Assembly: GCA_936920625.1 (NCBI GenBank)
Contig: CAKZHC010000035.1
Coordinates: 1-28,057 of the forward strand
Direction of reading: 5' to 3'
DNA from: an uncultured Enterobacteriaceae bacterium
GTDB lineage: Bacteria; Pseudomonadota; Gammaproteobacteria; Enterobacterales; Enterobacteriaceae
DNA: 28,057 bases
Shown here piece by piece: positions 24,183 to 28,057 of this stretch. The translations under genes were made by a program, and so were the position numbers. Numbering within the stretch: the stretch's first letter is position 1; the number at the start of each line of letters is the position of its first letter. The notes under the pieces were generated by a model. The model worked only from the letters and a program-made list of their open reading frames with translations, ran no database searches and was not told the DNA's origin.

Positions 24183-26252
24183 CTATTGCAACAGAGAAAT
24201 ATCTGCTACCTGCAAAAACAGATTACGTAGCTTCGAAAGCAAGGTCAGACGATTCAAACGCAATGTGTTATCTTCAGTATTGACCATCACATTGTCAAAA
24301 AAGTTATCGACAGTTTCGCGTAACTGAGCCAGTTCGTTGAGTGCTTCCTGATAACGTCTTTCAGCAAAATAGGGTTCGAGTTTACTGCTAAGCGTAGTGA
24401 CATAGGTTGCCAGTGTTATCTCAGCATCTGATTTTAGTAATGAAGCCTGAATATCCTTATTTAGTGGTTCAGTCGATTTTGCCAGAATATTGGAAACACG
24501 CTTATTGGCTGCTGCCAGAGCCGATGCGGCTTCCAGAGTACGAAAATGAGACACTGCCTTGATACGGGCGTCAAAGTCTGTTGGGTGGGAAGGGCGACGC
24601 ACCAGTACCGCCTGTATGGTATCTGCACTATATCCTTTATCCTGATACCAGTTTCGTAACCGGCCCAGCATGAAATTGATAACATCATCAACAACGTTCT
24701 GGTTAACCAGTTTATTACCAAACAGACTGGCTGATTTTTCGGTCAGAGTTTGCAGGTCCAGAGGTAAGTTTTTTTCGATAATAATACGCAGTACACCGAG
24801 TGCAGCGCGACGGAGTGCAAAGGGATCTTTATCGCCTTTGGGGAACTGATTGATACCAAAAATCCCGGCCAGAGTGTCTATCTTATCAGCAATAGCCAGT
24901 GCGCAGGAAACTACGCTCTTGGGCAGATTGTCGCCAGCAAAACGTGGCTGATACTGTTCCTTCAGAGCGATAGCAACATCTTCCGCCTCACCGTCAAGTC
25001 GTGCGTAGTGCATCCCCATCACACCCTGAGTATCGGTGAATTCAAAAACCATATTTGTCATCAGATCACACTTCGAAAGTAGCGCTGCACGGGTAGTATG
25101 GCTGACATCTGCACCAATCTGAGCTGCAATCCAGCCTGCCAGCGCTACAATGCGATCTGTTTTATCCCGTAAACTGCCCAGTTTTTCCTGAAACAGCACA
25201 TTTTCTAATAGTGGCAGATTATCGACGAGGGGTTTTTTACAGTCAGTATTAAAGAAAAACTCTGCATCTGCTAAGCGCGGCCGAATCACCTTCTCGTTAC
25301 CATGAACAATCTGTAGCGGATCGCTGGATTCAATGTTAGCAACAAAGATAAATTCAGGCAGTAATTTGCCGTGGCTATCGTAAACCGGAAAATATTTTTG
25401 ATCGCCTTTCATAGTATGGACTAGTGCTTCAGCGGGCACTGCAAGAAATTTTTCCTCAAATTTAGCCGTAAGGACGACCGGCCATTCTACCAGTGATGTT
25501 ACTTCTTCCAGCAGACTTTCACTCAGATCGGCTATACCACCAATATGCTTTGCGGCCGCTTCGACTTCTGTTTTGATTTTTGTTTTACGCAGGGCAAAAT
25601 CTGCGATGACCTTACCGCGCTCCAGCAGAATCTGTGGGTACTGGGAAGCATTGTCGATAGTCATTTCCTGTTCACCCATAAAGCGGTGGCCACGAATAGT
25701 CCGGCTGGATTTGATACCCAGCACAGTTGCCGGAATAAGCTCGTCACCCAGCAGCAGTGTGACAGTGTGAACAGGCCGCACAAACTGCACCTCGCTGGCA
25801 CCCCAGCGCATTAGTTTAGGTACGGGCAGCTGGCTTAGTGCCGTATTGACCATGCCTGGCAATAGCTCCTGAGCCGTTTTACCTTTGGCAATACCACGCC
25901 AGAGCAGCCACTCCCCCTTATCCGTTTTCAGGCGCTGTGCCTGATCAATAGTGATACCACAACCTGAGGCCCAGCCTTCAGCGGCTTTAGTTGGATTTCC
26001 ATTGGTGTCAAACGCCGAGGTTACCATCGGACCACGCTTTTCGACCTCCCGATCAGGCTGCGAGGTACTAAGGGCTGCAATTTTAACCGCCAGGCGGCGT
26101 GGTGAAGCAAACCAGTTTGCTTCCTCGTATCTAAGGCCAGCGGTATCGAGTTCTGCCATCAGGCGGGAAGAAAACGCTTCTGCCAGATTACGCAAAGCGT
26201 TGGGTGGTAGCTCTTCAGTGCCAATCTCCACCAGGAAAGTTTTTTTACTCAT
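24183..26252 (-). CDS. glyS: GlyS, glycyl-tRNA synthetase beta subunit
   Basis: GlyS is the large subunit of the alpha2-beta2 glycyl-tRNA synthetase. It binds tRNA-Gly and is needed together with GlyQ for charging. The 689 residues equal the E. coli length and match along the whole chain: start FLVEIGTEELPPNALRNLAE, middle LVEWPVVLTAKFEEKFLAVP and RPRLADAEFFFNTD, HD-type region CDLMTNMVFEFTDTQGVMGMHYARLD, then the anticodon-binding end closing in VADISLLQ. The gene follows glyQ after 13 bases with AGAGG in front of the ATG, so the pair is one operon. It is intact, as an essential gene should be. Confidence 0.98.
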   Translation of the reverse strand: MSKKTFLVEIGTEELPPNALRNLAEAFSSRLMAELDTAGLRYEEANWFASPRRLAVKIAALSTSQPDREVEKRGPMVTSAFDTNGNPTKAAEGWASGCGITIDQAQRLKTDKGEWLLWRGIAKGKTAQELLPGMVNTALSQLPVPKLMRWGASEVQFVRPVHTVTLLLGDELIPATVLGIKSSRTIRGHRFMGEQEMTIDNASQYPQILLERGKVIADFALRKTKIKTEVEAAAKHIGGIADLSESLLEEVTSLVEWPVVLTAKFEEKFLAVPAEALVHTMKGDQKYFPVYDSHGKLLPEFIFVANIESSDPLQIVHGNEKVIRPRLADAEFFFNTDCKKPLVDNLPLLENVLFQEKLGSLRDKTDRIVALAGWIAAQIGADVSHTTRAALLSKCDLMTNMVFEFTDTQGVMGMHYARLDGEAEDVAIALKEQYQPRFAGDNLPKSVVSCALAIADKIDTLAGIFGINQFPKGDKDPFALRRAALGVLRIIIEKNLPLDLQTLTEKSASLFGNKLVNQNVVDDVINFMLGRLRNWYQDKGYSADTIQAVLVRRPSHPTDFDARIKAVSHFRTLEAASALAAANKRVSNILAKSTEPLNKDIQASLLKSDAEITLATYVTTLSSKLEPYFAERRYQEALNELAQLRETVDNFFDNVMVNTEDNTLRLNRLTLLSKLRNLFLQVADISLLQ

Positions 26253-26265
26253 GGCGGCCTCTTAT

Positions 26266-27171
26266 TTACTTGTTGCAAAGTGGAAAACCTAATGCTTCAC
26301 GGGAGGCATAGTAGGCTTTAGCCGCATTTTTAGTCAGAGTACGGATGCGCAGGATATATCGCTGGCGCTCAGTTACGGAGATGGCCTTGCGGGCGTCGAG
26401 CAGATTAAAACTGTGAGCCGCTTTCAAAATACGCTCATAAGCAGGCAGAGATAATGGCTTTTCCAGCGTCAGCAATTTTTGTGCCTCTTTTTCGTATTGT
26501 TCAAAACAGGTAAAGAGAAAATCGACATCCGCATATTCGAAATTGTAGGCTGATTGTTCTACCTCGTTTTGGTGAAACACATCACCATAAAGTGTTTTAC
26601 CATGCGGACTGTTGCTCCAGACCAGATCATAGACGCTGTCGACGTTTTGAATATACATTGCCAGACGTTCAAGACCGTAGGTTATTTCACCTGTGACCGG
26701 TTTGCACTCCAGGCCACCTACCTGTTGAAAGTAGGTAAACTGTGTCACTTCCATCCCGTTTAGCCATACCTCCCAGCCAAGCCCCCATGCACCGAGGGTT
26801 GGATTCTCCCAATTATCTTCGACAAAACGAATGTCGTGGATGGTTGGATCTACGCTGAGTGCTTTTAGCGAGCCAATGTAGAGTTCCTGAAGGTTATTTG
26901 GGGAGGGTTTTATAATGACCTGAAACTGATAATAGTGCTGCAATCGATTGGGGTTTTCCCCATAACGCCCATCAGTAGGGCGGCGGGAAGGCTGGACATA
27001 GGCGGCGGCAATGGGTTCCGGTCCCAAGGCGCGCAGACAGGTTATTGGATGAGACGTTCCTGCACCCACTTCAAGGTCAAGTGGCTGAACAATAGTACAA
27101 CCCTGACGTGCCCAGTAATCCTGCAAGGTCAGGATTATGCCCTGAAAGGTTTTAATATCATACTGTTGCAT
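26266..27171 (-). CDS. glyQ: GlyQ, glycyl-tRNA synthetase alpha subunit
   Basis: GlyQ is the catalytic class II subunit that activates glycine with ATP. The 301 residues (303 in E. coli) are almost identical to E. coli over long stretches, such as TFQGIILTLQDYWARQGCTI, LEVGAGTSHPITCLRALGPE, DGRYGENPNRLQHYYQFQV and EDNWENPTLGAWGLGWEVWL. The class II motif 3 region GEITYGLERLAMYIQNVDSV is present. The start MQQYDIKTFQG aligns with the E. coli start. The ribosome binding site is weak. It is first in the glyQ-glyS operon, with a TATACT -10 candidate about 57 bases upstream. Confidence 0.98.
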   Translation of the reverse strand: MQQYDIKTFQGIILTLQDYWARQGCTIVQPLDLEVGAGTSHPITCLRALGPEPIAAAYVQPSRRPTDGRYGENPNRLQHYYQFQVIIKPSPNNLQELYIGSLKALSVDPTIHDIRFVEDNWENPTLGAWGLGWEVWLNGMEVTQFTYFQQVGGLECKPVTGEITYGLERLAMYIQNVDSVYDLVWSNSPHGKTLYGDVFHQNEVEQSAYNFEYADVDFLFTCFEQYEKEAQKLLTLEKPLSLPAYERILKAAHSFNLLDARKAISVTERQRYILRIRTLTKNAAKAYYASREALGFPLCNK

Positions 27172-28057
27172 GTTTTATTCGTAAGTATGGTTAGAATTTA
27201 CCAAAAAGGTAATAAAAAGTGTGCGACAGTATACCCTTTGCGCGGGAATAATTACCAACTAATGTCAGTATTATGCACAGAAAGGTTTCAGTATCATATT
27301 ATTGTGGATTAATACCAGCACAGGGGCTAAGTGGGTGACATACAGACACTATGGGTGCGAATTATTCTCACATACGTTATGAAGGAATAACGCGGCTGCC
27401 TTGGCGTGTAATCATCGGATCTCATTGCTGTGCCGCCTGTTCTGCAAAATTAATAAATCTATTTTATTAATAATGTAACGCCTGTTATATAGTTTTAACT
27501 ATTTGCTGGCATGGTTTTCCACCCATTATTGGATATTATGCTGCCACAGTCTGGCTACAGTTTATCCGGTGCTAGCCGCAGGCAGAATGCATTATTTTGT
27601 CTGTTAAAATCAGTACTCCTTACAAGGCCATTATGCCACCCATTTTAGATCAGGAAATTCGGGGGCTGACGATCTGCTATGTTCAGACATGCCCCGTTTT
27701 CACATTAGTGAGATCTGCGGCTCCATTTAATAAATGGAGAATTCAATAATATGATTAGCTCCCATTCAGTTATCAGTGACTACAGGTAATCCGTTTAACT
27801 GAATTGTGCGAATAAAAATCGTTTTTTATCAGTAAATATTACTTTTTCTCCTGAAAAGGCAAAGGCTAAAAAATTCATATTGTTTAGTGTAAAGCATACA
27901 CTGTTTTACTAATGACTGATGTGAACGGTACAGAAATTATCTATCAGTGACATTGATTTAGATCTACTTATAAAGAATTATGAAATTTAATTCAATAAGT
28001 TTATCACGTAACAATGAATAAGATTTAATTATAAAAGAAGTTAAGTAATATTATATT
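27172..28057. other. Long gene-free stretch upstream of glyQ
   Basis: These 886 bases are AT-rich towards the right end. They hold the glyQ promoter region and no gene I can support. A perfect 19-base palindrome, CTCCATTTA-A-TAAATGGAG, lies at 27721-27739. In E. coli ysaB and yiaH lie on this side. I saw no trace of either. Confidence 0.5.
27228..27233 (-). promoter_or_regulatory. Candidate -10 element of glyQ
   Basis: TATACT on the minus strand is preceded by GGG and lies about 57 bases upstream of the glyQ ATG. A TTGGTA about 19 bases further upstream is a poor -35 partner. Assigned by eye. Confidence 0.35.

Overview
The window is a chromosomal segment of a gamma-proteobacterium of the order Enterobacterales. 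The core proteins (BirA, MurB, RraA, ZapB, GlpF, GlpK, Fpr, YiiQ, TpiA, Tag, YidA, YidQ, YiaF, GlyS, GlyQ) match their E. coli counterparts closely in length and motif. Base composition is moderately AT-rich. Intergenic stretches are long and very AT-rich. Several genes are broken by single lesions, and remnants of an IS6-type transposase, a plasmid replication gene and an Rpn-type gene are present. Together these features suggest a lineage in genome decay, such as a host-associated (perhaps insect) symbiont. That is inference, and I do not name a genus.

Layout. (1) 1-2509: birA and murB on the minus strand, overlapping by 4 bases. (2) 2860-9410: a block with E. coli order (rraA / zapB / glpF-glpK / fpr / yiiQ / tpiA), but without glpX between glpK and fpr. 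(3) 9675-12373: a type II restriction-modification pair, a Dcm-like cytosine-C5 methyltransferase and an endonuclease with an EcoRII-type catalytic domain behind an unfamiliar N-terminal half. It sits exactly where the tpiA neighbourhood ends and an unrelated neighbourhood begins. (4) 12540-16527: tag, yidA, yidQ and yiaF, from memory genes of the 80-84 minute region of E. coli. yidA carries a substitution at a key catalytic aspartate, and yiaF is frameshifted inside its signal peptide. (5) 16600-23488: an accessory stretch with two pieces of an IS6-family transposase on either side of a frameshifted LuxR-type regulator, an intact pentapeptide-repeat protein that could be an effector, a truncated plasmid RepA (RPA family), a 54-residue Rpn-C-terminus-like ORF with its own strong ribosome binding site, and an autotransporter pseudogene with three lesions. 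(6) 24183-27171: glyQ-glyS, encoding tetrameric glycyl-tRNA synthetase. (7) 27172-28057: almost 900 bases in which I see no gene.

Functional view. The conserved genes cover biotin metabolism control, peptidoglycan precursor synthesis, RNase E control, division, glycerol uptake and phosphorylation, redox, glycolysis, base-excision repair and translation. The accessory genes look like a former horizontally acquired or virulence-related segment that is decaying. The restriction-modification pair and the pentapeptide protein are its intact-looking members. I saw no rRNA, tRNA or CRISPR array.
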